Source: Megaustenia siamemsis
Taxonomy: Eukaryota; Mollusca; Gastropoda; Stylommatophora; Ariophantidae
DNA length: 64,000 nt
NCBI GenBank assembly: GCA_032433765.1
Contig: JAVIAB010000073.1
Span: 70,569,959 to 70,633,958 of the forward strand
Direction: 5' to 3'
Program-made: the position numbers and the translations under genes
The notes under the pieces: model-generated
Seen by the model: only the letters and a program-made list of their open reading frames with translations
Database searches by the model: none
Told to the model about the DNA's origin: nothing
Part shown: positions 43,136 to 54,554 of the stretch, piece after piece
Numbering within the stretch: position 1 is the first letter of the stretch
Layout: each line of letters starts with the position of its first letter

Positions 43136-45403
43136 GCGACCAAGAAATTAACCTATGACCACCTTACAATGTCCTGTAGAAATCATGATAATTATTGTAA
43201 TCAGTTACCTGTGAGCACAGTTAAGAATCGAGTATGGAGGTAACCCATAACAAATGTTCACATCGGAAAGACGCAGAGATCGCAGCTTGTCATAATCCGC
43301 GACATAATCTTCTGCAATTGAAGATCGAAAAGGAACAATCATTAAATGAAGGCACAAGAAGAACATTTCAAAAGGCGATCAAATTATTGTTTCACGAGAA
43401 AATTATTGCTCGAACCTTGATCAGAAAAAGACGGCCTTTAAACAGAAACAAAGTTTGGGAGATTGGAGGCGATTATAAACAATGCATTAGTGGCCCCGTT
43501 ATAAGATTCTTGAAAAGTTTATTTTATTTTTAAATTGCATGTTTATTATTTTTACGATGAGTTTATTTAGTTTCTTTGATGATTTATAGGAGTTGTTTAC
43601 TTTAATGTATTTCTCTGTTTGTATTTAAATGGCGATGGGTGGGGCAGTTTGTTTGATAATATTCCTGAAATCCTTCAATGTTTGAACTGTAATATCGATC
43701 GATACTCCCAGGTTTCCGGCCGTTGCCTGTGCTTATCGCCACCATTAATATCCAAGATATAGAATTGGAGATGTGGTGTAGTTTAAGTATTTGACCCATT
43801 TGCCTTTAGGTAGTGGGATATGATATACCGTGGTAGTGCGTTAGCTTCTCAGCTCAAACATTTTGGATTCTTTCACGAACAGCCAAGAGTTAATTGTCAC
43901 AGCTGTTAAAATGGATACCCAACATGCAGGATAATAAAACAAACCCATCTTAGAAAAACTCATTGCGCATTTACTATAGTAAACATTTTATTCGTAGAAC
44001 TTCACATATTGTGTTCTTTGTTCAGTGCTTCCAACCATGTCAATCAAGGAAGAATGAAGATGACGACAATCAGAACAACAATGATTTCAAAGCATTTTTA
44101 TTCATTATGGATTTCAATAAAGATTTAATGGATTTAATTATTATCATTTTTTTTTTCTGTCAATTCCTTGTCATCTAGAGCATAGTTCGACAATAGAATG
44201 CGAATGGAGTCCTTAGAACAGTCAAGTCCAAATCGATATTTCTTGATAAGGTTATTCATTGATCGATTGCAAATGTAATGGGAGTGATGGTTTGATAACG
44301 ACAAAGATAAGCGCAAGTGTCTACCACAAAAGAAGAATTGAAATAACAATACAATTTGTTTACAGTTTATTGCATAGCTCCGCCGTGAGAAATGGTTTAT
44401 GTTCACTACAAACAACGATTGTGCCTAGGTGGAGACAGCCCCATATAATAATATAAATTAAGAACGGACCAATTCGTTTGAAGTCAGATAGCTCGTACAA
44501 GGAAGTATCAATCAATGAAATGTTCATGGAAACCACACAAATCCAAGCATTTCTAGTGTACACTGTTGGATGACAGTGAAATACCTAGTGAAGCCACACT
44601 TGTGGACAGCAAATACTAAAATATGAACGCATCAAAAGACATTCATTGTTGAAAAAGTTACAATTACTTTTGGCAATTTGAAAATGACACCATCTTTTTC
44701 TTTGTTATGTGTTTCATATTATTTCTTTCTTTATTTTTTACTTGTAGAAGTTTTTTTTTTTAATTGGGAAGATACTGGGTTCGTTTTGTTATTTATTACA
44801 AATTAATGTTATTTTATGATGTAGTTCGACAACTGTAGTTATTAATTTAAATGTTAAAGAAAGCGAAGTTGTATTCAATGTTACGGTTGAATGTTGATTT
44901 GACTACGTAACATCCAAACACAATTCACACAACCTTGAACAAACGCTTCCGAGCTCTTTCTCGATTTGTTTCCTTCTGATGTGATTATTGAGGATATGGT
45001 AGAGATAACCAGAATTTTGAATCAAGCTGGGCACGAGTAGGATGAGACAACCAAAACGGCGAGATATATGTGGATATTTAAACGATCGAATTTCACGAAC
45101 AGAGCACTCAGTGTGCGTGCTTTGTTTCATGTTCGGAAGGGCTCAGTGTTTACGCTTCTGCTCTGAGTGTACAAAGGTCCACACGGTTTTTAAGTTTTAA
45201 ATGTAAACATCTGTCTTCTTTGTTCGCCATATTTGCCATTTATTTTTAAATTCTCCACTTGCTTATTGTTTCTTTACAGTTTCACATTGAAAATAAATAA
45301 GCAGCTGCATTGTTATGGAGTAAAGGCATCAAGATGCTTAAAAAGGCGAAGTTGCTGTGAAGTTGATTATAAGGATGACAATTAACAAATAAAGGAAAAG
45401 GTA
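43136..45403. other. No gene recognised
   Basis: Long AT-rich stretch. A 99-codon plus frame from 43234 (MEVTHNKCSHRKDAEIAAC at its start) and a 75-codon minus frame at 45130-44903 have no recognised domain or splice support. I leave them uncalled. Confidence 0.45.
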
Positions 45404-45640
45404 GTATGGTAATAGCTAAACGTAGGTGAGAAATAAAACAAAAGTAGAAAGGAAAATGTCTCTTTTTTCTGCGGCCCGGAGATTGGTACCAAGCCATGTA
45501 ATTAGATTTCTCTGTGTTTTCTTATTTATTTTTATGTTGTTGTTTATTTCCAGCTGAAGGCCTGCTTGGTTCGGTTTGGAACGTCGTTCTACTTTTGTTT
45601 TGTTTCTCACCTACGTAAAGCTATTACCATACCACTTTTG
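45404..45640. repeat. Fold-back structure at the start of the 43-bp array
   Basis: TATGGTAATAGCTAAACGTA plus GGTGAGAAATAAAACAAAAG (45406-45446) is the inverted copy of the first unit of the array (CTTTTGTTTTGTTTCTCACC, then TACGTAAAGCTATTACCATA, from 45592). About 140 bp lie between the arms. Confidence 0.82.
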
Positions 45641-46022
45641 TTTTGTTTCTCACCTACGTAAAGCTATTACCATACCACTTTTGTTTTGTTTCTCACCTAC
45701 GTAAAGCTATTACCATACCACTTTTGTTTTGTTTCTCTACGTAAAGCTATTACCATACCACTTTTGTTTTGTTTCTCACCTACGTAAAACTATTACCATA
45801 CCACTTTTTTGTTTCTCACCTACGTAAAGCTATTACCATACCACTTTTGTTTTGTTTCTCACCTACGTAAAGCTATTACCATACCACTTTTGTTTTGTTT
45901 CTCACCTACGTAAAGCTATTACCATACCACTTTTGCTTTGTTTCTCACCTACGTGAAGCTATTACCATACCACTTTTGCTTTGTTTCTCACCTACGTAAA
46001 GCTATTACCAAACCACTTTTCC
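45590..46022. repeat. 43-bp minisatellite
   Basis: About ten units of CTTTTGTTTTGTTTCTCACC, TACGTAAAGCTATTACCATA, CCA. Spacing is 43 bp (TTTCTCAC at 45603 and 45646). One unit lacks CACC and one lacks part of the TTTTG run. Confidence 0.95.
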
Positions 46023-46329
46023 TCTTTAAAAAAAATACATTCAACTGTATTGTTACAAACACTGTACGAATTTTAATGAGTCCAATTAATGAAGCCGGGC
46101 TATCAAAGGGTACTCAGTGATAACATTTTGATAACTACTGTACTTTGTTGTTCCCCCCCCCCCTCCATCTGATATGCTAGACGCCTTTTTACCTTTATCG
46201 TCGTACTCCGAAACTGCGTTAATTAATGTTTTTGTGCTGTATTGTTGTTTACAGGAAACTACGCATGAGCCATGTACGCCTTCCGGCTGACCTCACTTCC
46301 GTCATGTCATTATTTAGGCACCAAGATGT
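46023..46329. other. No gene recognised
   Basis: AT-rich with a C10 run near 46153. No supported feature. Confidence 0.4.
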
Positions 46330-46492
46330 CTTCCCTTGTTGATCCCTGCCTGCTTGACCAGACTAGTCAGTTTCCTAACCCACCTAGAGAAGGTGCAATA
46401 GGATCTTGATCAGCTCCTGCCGCAAATAGTCAGCTATGAGTCGCTAACTGCTTTCAGCCCAGATGCTGTTATGTATCTCGGGCCCCATATTT
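46330..46492 (-). repeat. Dispersed repeat S2, minus copy
   Basis: The reverse complement reads GGGCTGAAAGCAGTTAGCGA, CTCATAGCTGACTATTTGCG, GACTAGTCTGGTCAAGCAGG and CAGGGATCAACAAGGGAAGA in the same order as 19550-19830. Confidence 0.78.
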
Positions 46493-46499
46493 TTTCCTT

Positions 46500-46717
46500 A
46501 TACGAACTAGGCATTATCCCATTTCTGGTATCTGTCAAAGTGTTCATCGATGATCTAGACATTTCCAATTTCTGGTATCTGTCAAGTGTTCATCGATGAT
46601 CTAGACATTTCCCATTTCTGGTATCTGTCAAAGTGTTCATCGATGATCTAGACATTTCCCATTTCTGGTATCTGTCAAAGTGTTCATCGATGATCTAGAC
46701 ATTTTCCCATTTCTGGT
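46500..46717. repeat. 47-bp minisatellite, four units
   Basis: Units of CCCATTTCTGGTATCTGTCA, AAGTGTTCATCGATGATC, TAGACATTT at 46518, 46565, 46611 and 46658. Confidence 0.93.
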
Positions 46718-46912
46718 GTCTGCGAAGATGTCCACCAAGAACCAGGGAACAGAAATAGATATAGCTCAGTGGGCACTTTGTTTTCCGTTTTGTTTCTGTT
46801 TCCAATATCTTAATTAAAAAAAAAAAAAAAAACAGCCCCTGTTTCTATCAGGAAACGAACCTACATCCACAAAAGTGACAAAAGACTGATTCTCATTCTG
46901 CCATTGACAACT
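46718..46912. other. Unassigned, with an A-run
   Basis: A17 run near 46816. No gene is seen. Confidence 0.5.
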
Positions 46913-47180
46913 AATGGAAATTATTAGAAAGTAGTAAAAATAAAGATCCCCCCCGTCACGCCAAGTAGCGTATAGGGAACATGGTGTTAGTGTCCATACA
47001 TTTTACAAACCTTCAGCACATGATTTTTGGGGTAATGTGATCGGTATTACGCCCATTCCGTTTTACTTTCCCAGGAAAAAATCCCGGTACCCATTTAAGG
47101 CTGGGTGAACCCTACCCCTTGTCCTTTGTAGTCCAGTTCATTAACCACTGAGCTATCGCGGCTTCCAATGGAAATTATTA
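46913..47180 (-). mobile_element. SINE S1 copy h with perfect target-site duplication
   Basis: AATGGAAATTATTA at 46913-46926 and again at 47167-47180. Between them lies S1 on the minus strand: head GGAAGCCGCGATAGCTCAGT near 47165, a small deletion in the head-body junction (about 20 bp missing around 47110), and the hairpin block with CGCCAAGTAGCG. Confidence 0.95.
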
Positions 47181-48058
47181 TCATTTGTTTATTTCCTTGA
47201 AACGGACAGGGAAGGAACAGAGAACAATCTAATGGTAACGTTCACGATAAGCTTAAGCAGCCAAGGGAAACGGGTAGGACACGGTTATGATACCAGGTTG
47301 AGAATGAGGTCATAGAACTCCGTGTAAAAGGGGGGCGGGGGGGGGGTGTGTGGCATAAACAAGTTTTGAAAACATTTAAAGTTGATATTAATGTCTCAAA
47401 GTTCACATGAAGTGCACATCCTGAAACAGGAACAAAAATGGCTTTAAAAAAGACAACCCAGTGGGAAATAATGACGACAAAGCGTGATATTCATGGCGGG
47501 GAAAATCTGCGTGTGTGTGTGGGGGGGGGGGGGGGGGGTGGTTAAAATGTTGAAACTTTTAAAAAGCGTGTTAAATGTAAGTCAAGTAGAGGTAACTTCC
47601 ACGCAGAGGTAACTCTGACTACAACAAATGTTCCCGAAAAAAGAAGGTCAAGGAAAACTGTGGTATCGAAATTACGCAAAAAAAAAAAAAAAAAAAGTTG
47701 AAAGTCGATGCATTGGATTCCAAAGTAGAAACCACAGTGTCGATCAGTTTATTATGGGGATGAAGAAATGTCATTGATCAATGTGTACATATGTGGTTAG
47801 TTATTCGTCGGACTATCCTCATCGCATCTTGAATAGCTGTCCATGAGTGCTGAAATCTGCCCAGCAAAAGCCGCAGCGTGAAACGATAAACTAGTTCACA
47901 AGTCCTCCATTCTCCTGGCAGCATTCCCGAATTTAGGCAACATCTCTTTAGACTAAGATGAAGATCCAGGAGTCGTACCAGGGATGTAGATTCACGAAAA
48001 GCATCGACATTTTTTTTTTTATCTCGCCCCTTTTTTCGAGCATACGGTCGGGTTAGGG
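47181..48058. other. No gene recognised; homopolymer runs
   Basis: G-runs at 47329-47346 and 47520-47538 and an A18 run near 47680. On the minus strand near 47960-47890, LLDLHLSLKRCCLNSGMLPG then EWR faintly resembles the SG-x-x-P-x-x-W segment before the RT palm of LINEs. It is too weak to call. Confidence 0.45.
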
Positions 48059-48077
48059 ATATATATATATATATATG
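48059..48077. repeat. (TA)n microsatellite
   Basis: Short perfect TA run. Confidence 0.95.
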
Positions 48078-49434
48078 ATCGTCCATCATTATGCATGCAC
48101 AACATTGTCAACATTGGATGCACCCACAACGCTTGATTCACTTTAAGGAACGCGGAATATGCACGAACACCGTACCTGCGGCCTTGAAGTGGAACTTTTG
48201 ATTGTCTTGGCACATATCTAATCCTGTGAAGTGAATAAGTTCAATAACTTTAAAACAAGGGGACAGCTCTACTGAAACCTGGCAACATCTTTGCTTAACT
48301 TTATTAACCTCGTCTTGTCGTGGGATTTTGCCCACTTCTTGTGAAGCACGATCCGTTCAACCTCAGACTACGTCTTCTAGGTTATATTGATATCGCCGTC
48401 TCAAAATGAAAGTGAAAACTACTTTTGGCTAACGAGCTATGTCCCATGTGCATGCAATCGAATGTCGCAGTACGGTCGCAAGGGGTTTATAATGTAAATA
48501 GACCATGAATGAAGCAATATCGTCAGCCTATATCACAAACACAAACATCTATAGATCTTTGATCATAAGCACAGAATCTATAGATGGCTGTGATCACAAG
48601 CTACATTACGAAATATCTGGGGCACCCTGGAAAAGATGACAACGGACCAAGCGAGGTGGGGAAACTTAGGTGTTGAAACTTGGCTTACAGGCCAATGACT
48701 TTTCCATATTTTACCGGTGAATGACCAAGAAAAGAAGTAAATAAAATAGAAGACATTACGAAACAATATTCATAGCTGCGTTGATATTGAAATATTGTGT
48801 CAAATGTGTCATACAGAAATGAAGATCGTTGTAGCTTCTATGTTACAGTGCTCGTCTCACACACCGAATCCCACGAAGGAACTGTCTTATTAACGGAGTT
48901 TTATTTTTCAGTGGTCCCTGATATCCCTGCAGGTTAGATCTAGTGTCTCGTCCTACCACTCAGGCGATTAAAGCTTAGGTCTCACACATGTTCAAGCTGA
49001 GCACGTAAAAGGACCCTTCAAATTTGAAAGTTGAAAAAAAGTTTATTGCATCCGGATGTGTGACCAAATGTTCAAATGGAAAATTGCATCCATTATTCAA
49101 TTTATATTCATCCGGTTTTTTTTTTTAATTACTTCAGTGGCTCTCGCTAGTGTTTCGGAGCTCGTGCACTGTGTCGACATGTCTTTATGTTACCAAGAAC
49201 GATTTAAAGTACTAATGGGTATTGTGATTATTATAACGATGTTACAATATAGCAGAACAAGAACAAACGTTTGGTAACGAACTACACAGACATGAAAAAG
49301 ACATAATCTGACGACTCATGAAGGAGATATGGTGTTAGTGCTTATATTTTGTTTAACCTTCAGCTCATTTGCGTAATTTAATCAGTTTTCCTGACAATCT
49401 CAGCAATTCAACCAGTACATTGCACTCGCAATTT
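48078..49434. other. No gene recognised
   Basis: Single-copy-looking. The stretch 48900-49030 (GTCCTACCACTCAGGCGATT, then AGCACGTAAAAGGACCC) has SINE-like phrasing but no repeat partner in the window. Confidence 0.45.
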
Positions 49435-49512
49435 ATTGGTACGGGTCTGCCTTCGCTCTTCGATCCATACTCACTTGGTTAAGACTGGTTTGTCAGTTTC
49501 AAGGGAACCGCT
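49435..49512 (-). repeat. Dispersed repeat S2, partial minus copy
   Basis: It contains CTTCGATCCATACTCACTTG then GTTAAGACTGGTTTGTCAGT, matching the GATCCCTGCC...GACCAGACTAGTCAG block of the 46.3-kb copy. Confidence 0.55.
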
Positions 49513-49674
49513 TTTTCTTTTTCCTGAAGCTTTCTTCCCGTAAAGGTTGTATTGAGAAGTCTGTTCATCCAGCATTTGCACAAATTATCGATATCTTTTA
49601 TAACAATAATAATAATATTAATTCATAAAGCAGTGATAATTGGTTAAGGAGTTGAACAGTAGCGCAATCATCAT

Positions 49675-49930
49675 CGTGTGCCATACCGGTTGGCGTAGGG
49701 GATCATGTTCTTCCACAATCGTCTATCTAGAGTTCATCGTATCAATTCTGTTGTTGACCGTTTTCCATGCCATGACACCAAGCTATCCAGTATTTTCTTT
49801 ATTTGTCGTCCGCGATCTCTCTTTCCTTTTATTTTGCAAGTTGTAACCAAGTATTTTAACTTTTCTCTTCCCATGATGTGCCCGAAAAATGTTGATTGTT
49901 TCTTTCTGATGTTTTTTTAGGAGCTCGCTT
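49675..49930 (-). mobile_element. LINE-C C-terminal fragment
   Basis: The reverse complement reads the KKQSTFFGHIMGREKLKYLV, TTCKIKGKRDRGRQIKKILD and SLVSWHGKRSTTELI regions and ends at the 3' end near 49675. 5'-truncated and mutated; compare 13885-14290. Confidence 0.85.
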
Positions 49931-50121
49931 TTTGTGAGTAGAACAATAGAACTCTCAAAATTTGGTTCGCTGACTGCTAAACATTCCTACGTGGTCGTCC
50001 ATACATGCATAATAATAATGATGATGACGAGGTTGATGATAGTGATGGTAGATGTAAGAGATAATGTATTTACTACTTATAACGATTCTTTCGGTTCATT
50101 CATAGTTAATTGTCTTTGCAG

Positions 50122-51701
50122 ATGGTCAGTCTGCAGTCTCACAGGACACAGTGCTGTTGTTGTGCTGTCGGAGTGTTTGCTGCCATGTTCGGCATCTTCA
50201 TGCTGTCGGCTGGCATCTGTATCGTGCTAAATGTGACTTTCATGGAGGTGAGTTCAGTTAGCGCCATATTTGTTTGTGATTTTGTCCTTGTGAGATGTAG
50301 AGTTAATATTGTTAGGGAGTCATGGGGAGCTTCGAGGCGTGTGTGGGAGTAAGGAGTTTCGGTGGAATACGTGTGGTTGTGCAGGTGAAAAGCTACTTTA
50401 CAGGACTATGGTTATGGCTTGTTAGAGTTTTTTATTGCTATAATTTCATCCGTGATTTTTTTTTAAATCGCATGATAACATTTTCCTGTAGTGCACATAT
50501 ACTCAACTGAAACAAACATTTCTTTGTATTATTTCAACAATAAAAAATGTACGTGATTAATTAATGTCTTTTCTGTTATCTTACCACAAAGGTTGACACA
50601 AGCGGGCTGCCCCCAGATCTTCACAACGACAACGGCAAGAAAATAGTGGGCATTATTCTCATATGTGTGGCCCTAGTGTTTCTAGGCCTCAGCGCTACAG
50701 TCAGCATCTTGTTCTTCACGCTGTGTAGTAGAAAGAACCAAGCGCCCTCTACAACAACAAACAACGGCCATTCGCAGCAGCAGCAGCAACAGCAGCAGCA
50801 ACGACCTAGCAGCTCTGCAGGAACTGCTGCTGGGTTAGACCGACCAAGAAGTAGAGATGTCACAGGAGCAAAGAGAACGGCATCTGCCAGCATTGACGGA
50901 GTTCATGTGTCAAAATCCACAAAACCTGTTCGTTCTGCCTACAGCATTGGTAAAGCTTATAGGGGTCCCAAAAATGTAAAGCCTCGTTCTGGATTACCTC
51001 CACACCCAGAAGAAGACACAGAAACAACACAGACTTCTATGGAGCAAGACGTTGAAATGTGTCGCTACGGCCAAGGGAGAGTACTCAATTATAGTGATCA
51101 GGAAACAGGAGAAGTTGTCTCGTCGTCGTTTATGGTTAACTCCCATCCCAAAATTGTAGTACAGAATGATATCAGAAATAATTATTTGGAGACACAATTA
51201 AATGACAATGCTTCCGTGTTCGACGAAGATTGTGTCTCCAACGCGACTAGTAGTGAGCTGTTTGAAGAAACGGGTACAATGGGGCACAGTTCCAAATACA
51301 ACACACTCTGTTCAGTCTTATCAGACGAATCCCGCCTTAGGACACACGAACTGGATAATTTCCAGAAAAAGCCCCTGAAAGATTTCACTCAACAACGTTC
51401 TCCAAATTTACCTCACAATATTGATGTCCAAACTGGCCTGTCAGCTTCAGGTCTCACTTTGGATGAGTGTTCTCAATCAGCCATACCAGGTCATAAACAC
51501 AACTTTTTGGTGGTGAGACCAGTTGACCTTGACATTCCGTCATCTTCATCCCAAATCCAGCGCCAACAGGACAGCAGGAGTGAAAGTATGTCAAGCTGTA
51601 ATTCTCTCTTTTCCCTGGATGTGGATAACCCTGATCCTCTTGAGAGTGACAGATTTCAGAAAAGGGTAAAGAAAACTCTAGAACCTGATATCGCCGAATG
51701 A
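50122..51701 (+). CDS. Two-pass membrane protein with poly-Gln and Ser-rich tail (two exons)
   Basis: I see two coding exons, 50122-50247 and 50592-51701, joined in frame by a GT-AG intron and giving 411 residues. ATG at 50122 directly follows TTTGCAG, a good acceptor, and an in-frame TAA lies just upstream. ATG is therefore the likely start and an untranslated first exon may be spliced there. Residues 11-14 are CCCC. Residues about 15-36 (VGVFAAMFGIFMLSAGICIV) form membrane segment 1. NVT at 37-39 is a possible glycosylation site in the short loop 38-59. Residues 60-86 (IVGIILICVALVFLGLSATV onward) form segment 2, followed by CSRK. A Gln run near 104-112 comes next and then about 300 Ser/Asp/Thr-rich residues with no domain I know. 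Topology recalls two-pass families such as TMEM51 or TMEM200, but I cannot assign it. Codon use and the clean intron set it apart from the repeats around it. Confidence 0.82.
50248..50591 (+). other. Intron of the two-pass membrane protein gene
   Basis: The donor is ATGGAG followed by GTGAGT at 50248 and the acceptor is TTACCACAAAG at 50591, followed by GTTGAC. Both exons end on whole codons (phase 0). The intron is 344 bp and has in-frame stops, so it is not an alternative coding stretch. Confidence 0.82.
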
Positions 51702-51734
51702 ACTTTATAGCATTAGAGGCACAACGAATCTTAT

Positions 51735-52150
51735 TCTCCTCCTCCTTCTTCTCCTCCTTTTTCTTCTTCTCTTCTTCTTCTTCTCCTTCTTCTCCTTCTT
51801 CTCATTCTTCTTCTTACTCTTCTTCTATTTCTTCTTCTCCTCCTCCTCCTCCTCCTCCTTCTTCTTCTCCTTCTCCTTCTCCTTCTTCTTCTTCTTCTAT
51901 TTCTTCATCTTCTTCTATTTCTTCCTCTTCTTCTTCTCCTCCTTCTTCTTCTTCTTCCTCTCCTTCTTCTCCTTCTCCTTCTTCTTCTTCTTCTTTTATT
52001 TCTTCTTCTTCTCCCCCTACTTCTTCTTCTCCTCCTCCTCCTCCTTCTTCTTCCTCTCCTTCTTCTCCTTCTCCTTCTTATATTTCTTCTTCTTCTTTTA
52101 TTTCTTCTTCTTCTCCTCCTCCTCCTTCTTCTTCCTCTCCTTCTTCTACA
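51735..52150. repeat. TTC/TCC pyrimidine microsatellite after the gene
   Basis: About 415 bp of TTC, TCC and CTT triplets begin some 35 bp after the stop codon, probably within the 3' untranslated region. Ser/Pro-rich and Arg-rich frames across it are composition artefacts. Internal blocks recur (CTTCTCCTTCTCCTTCTT and TATTTCTTCTTCTTC several times). Confidence 0.95.
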
Positions 52151-52616
52151 TGTGATCACATTTTGATATTGACATCTTAAATAATGTGTTTGTGTGAAAT
52201 GTGTCTGTTTTATTTTTCAAGAAAAAGTGTAGGTAATGTACCGCTAACTCGCGAGCTTTGCGATGTGAACCAGAATTCAAACACAGCGTGGCGCTCTCTG
52301 GTCGAACTAGCTGATACATAGGAGTAAAGGCATCAAGATGGGGACAGGTAGTGACAACTGAAAAGAGCACTGGCCTCCATTCCACTCCAGTACGGTATGA
52401 ATATGTCAAGGGACACCGCTTCTACTCCCCTACCCCCCCACCCTCCCCCAGAGCTCATCTTCAGCGCCATACAACTTTGATTGTAAAGTCGAGCCTATGG
52501 GCCAGTGCATCTTTACTGGCCGTGTTCAGTAGCTTCATATCTTAGCCTACAAGCTCGACGTTTTGCTTTATTTGATAATAGAATGTATGCACGTCATGGA
52601 CAGTAGACAAACACAC
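52151..52616. other. Probable 3' flank of the gene
   Basis: No AATAAA is visible close to the tract; the first clear one is near 53516. The 20-base phrase GGAGTAAAGGCATCAAGATG at about 52322 also occurs at about 45318. Confidence 0.4.
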
Positions 52617-52990
52617 GAGAAGACGATTAGAGGCCACAGAGATGGGATTTCTCAGAAGAATGTTGAAATTCCCTGGACAGCTAAAAAGCCAATGAGGAAA
52701 TTTTCAAAGAGGCCAACACAAAAAAGGAGGTCCTAAAAAACATCAGAAAGAAACAATCAACATTTTTTTTCTGGCACATCATGAGAAGAGGAAAGTTGGA
52801 ATACTTGGTTACAACTGGCAAAATAAAAGGAAATAGAGATCGCGGACGACAAAGAGAGAAAATACTAGATAGCTTGGTGTCATGGCATGGAAAACAGTCA
52901 ACAACAGAACTGATACGATGCACTGTAGATAGAAGATTGTGGAAGGACATGATGGCCTACGTCAACCGGTGTGGCACATGATGATGATGT
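52617..52990 (+). mobile_element. LINE-C C-terminal fragment
   Basis: GAAGACGATTAGAGGCCACA (RRLEAT), then MGFLRRMLK, a frameshift near 52670, then RRGKLEYLVTTGKIKGNRDR and CTVDRRLWKDMMAYVNRCGT to the (GAT)n end at about 52990. An expanded T-run at 52764-52771 also breaks the frame. Confidence 0.9.
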
Positions 52991-53069
52991 AAGCATGAGT
53001 TTGTTCTTGACTGCTTCTGAAGCCAGTAACCTGTCACAGTTAATCAAAAGTATGGCAGTCATCACTGGG

Positions 53070-53230
53070 TGATTGCGACCGTGGATTTATTTGCATCTTC
53101 TTGGTGAGATATGATCCATTCAACTGTGACCGTGGATTTATTTGCATCTTCTTGGTGAGATACGATCCATTCAACTGTGACCGTGGGTTTATTTGCATCT
53201 TCTTGGTGAGATACGATCCATTCAACCTCA
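53070..53230. repeat. 51-bp tandem repeat, three units
   Basis: AACTGTGACCGTGGATTTAT, TTGCATCTTCTTGGTGAGAT, ACGATCCATTC is repeated three times at 51-bp spacing (53122, 53172). Since 51 is a multiple of three, the minus strand shows a 17-residue periodic frame. Confidence 0.93.
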
Positions 53231-53679
53231 TACTATTATGTTCTGGGTTCACTAAAACTGCAATTGATATTTAATATTGTAAACTTAATTTTATTGGTTA
53301 AAATTATTTCATTATTTCTTGATTATATTCTCTACTGAACGGTTTTCTTTATATTAAAATATGTGATTTCTATTTGTTTATATTATCCTCCCTGTTTGCC
53401 AGTTATAACAATTGCTCAATGAATCTCCAATTTCTTGTCTTTTGAGACCAAACCTTTCAGTGGGTCTGCTCCACAAGAGCTCACGAGAGAAACATTTTGT
53501 TTTTGAGTTTCATTCAATAAACTCATCAACTTTGATTGCATGAGCTGCATGAATCTTTAATTAACAATTAAATGTGGTTAAAACTGATTATCAATTGTTA
53601 GAAAAAAGGTAGAGTATTCACCATTTTTATATAGGGTGAGTATATATAAATGTTAAACTCTAGTGTTAAATCATTAATT
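53231..53679. other. No gene recognised
   Basis: AT-rich. The AATAAA at about 53516 could serve a transcript of the upstream gene, but that is a guess. Confidence 0.4.
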
Positions 53680-54240
53680 GTATGGCTGTGAAACATGGAG
53701 AACAACAAAAATGACAATCATGAAGATACAGACCTTCATTAATGGATGCTTGTGAGGAATAAAAGGATGGAAATAGCAGGACAAAATCACTAATATAGAA
53801 TTATGGAAAAGTACCAGTCAATTACCAGTGGATAAAGAGATACAGCGATGATGATGATGGCGCTGGTCAGAGCATACACTGTGGAAGCCAACTGAGAGTA
53901 TTACACATCAGGCCCTTTTTGGGAATCCCCAAGGTAAAAAAAAAACAAAGAGAAAGACAAACATGATCTTAGAGAAATCGGATGGAAGCAGAGATGAAGA
54001 TGATGTGGAAGACTTGGAATGATCTTAAAAGAATGGTATGAAACAGAACGGCCCTTTTTTGGAATCCCCAGGGAAAAAGACAAAGAGGAAGACCAAGGAA
54101 TTCTTGGAGAAGACAGATAGATGCAGAGATGAAGATGATGGGGAAGACATGGAACGATCTTAAAAGAATGGTAAGAAACAGAACAGCTTGGAAAGTGTTT
54201 GTTGAAGACCTATGCTCCACAGGGAGCTGAAAGGTAGAAG
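53680..54240 (+). mobile_element. LINE-E fragment with internal tandem duplication
   Basis: Starts YGCETWRTTKMTIMKIQTFI in broken frame, then KEIQ. From about 53908 a block of about 150 bp (CCTTTTTGGGAATCCCCA through TTAAAAGAATGGTA) is repeated at about 54050-54175. The second copy is better preserved: GRPRNSWRRQIDAEMKMMGK, TWNDLKRMVRNRTAWKVFVE, DLCSTGS. The end GGTAGAAGAAGAATGA matches the 8.3-kb copy. Confidence 0.9.
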
Positions 54241-54554
54241 AAGAATGACATATAAATATATATCTAAAAAAGACAAAGGTGACCACACAAGATTTAATCA
54301 ATTTTATTCTTGTCCTTATCACATGTACATCAACGTAGTGGCCTGCAGGCCTTGGTATATCTTGTAGAACAACAATGACAAATCCTCTAACTTGTCCATG
54401 GCCAACGTTTTCAGCGTGCCCTAAATCTGGTTTACACTGTTAATCTCTTTGTGTGTTAGTCTCTGTCAAGTTGTCCATGATCTGCCTCTTTTTCGTCCTA
54501 CCACCAGAGTACACAATATTTAGTTCTTGTGCTTGTTTCTAGAACTCTACTGAT

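Noticed and set aside
43234..43533. 99-codon open frame
   Set aside because: No domain, no splice or promoter context and no second copy. The length is within chance for AT-rich DNA of this amount, although it cannot be excluded.
47778..48089. Reverse-transcriptase fragment on the minus strand (SGMLPGEWR)
   Set aside because: One short resemblance to the pre-palm segment of LINEs, with no YADD or other motif nearby. It is mentioned in the region note but not called.
51698..52180. Ser/Pro-rich protein of 160 residues overlapping the end of the membrane protein gene
   Set aside because: It is the translation of a TTC/TCC microsatellite. Arg-rich frames appear on the other strand for the same reason.
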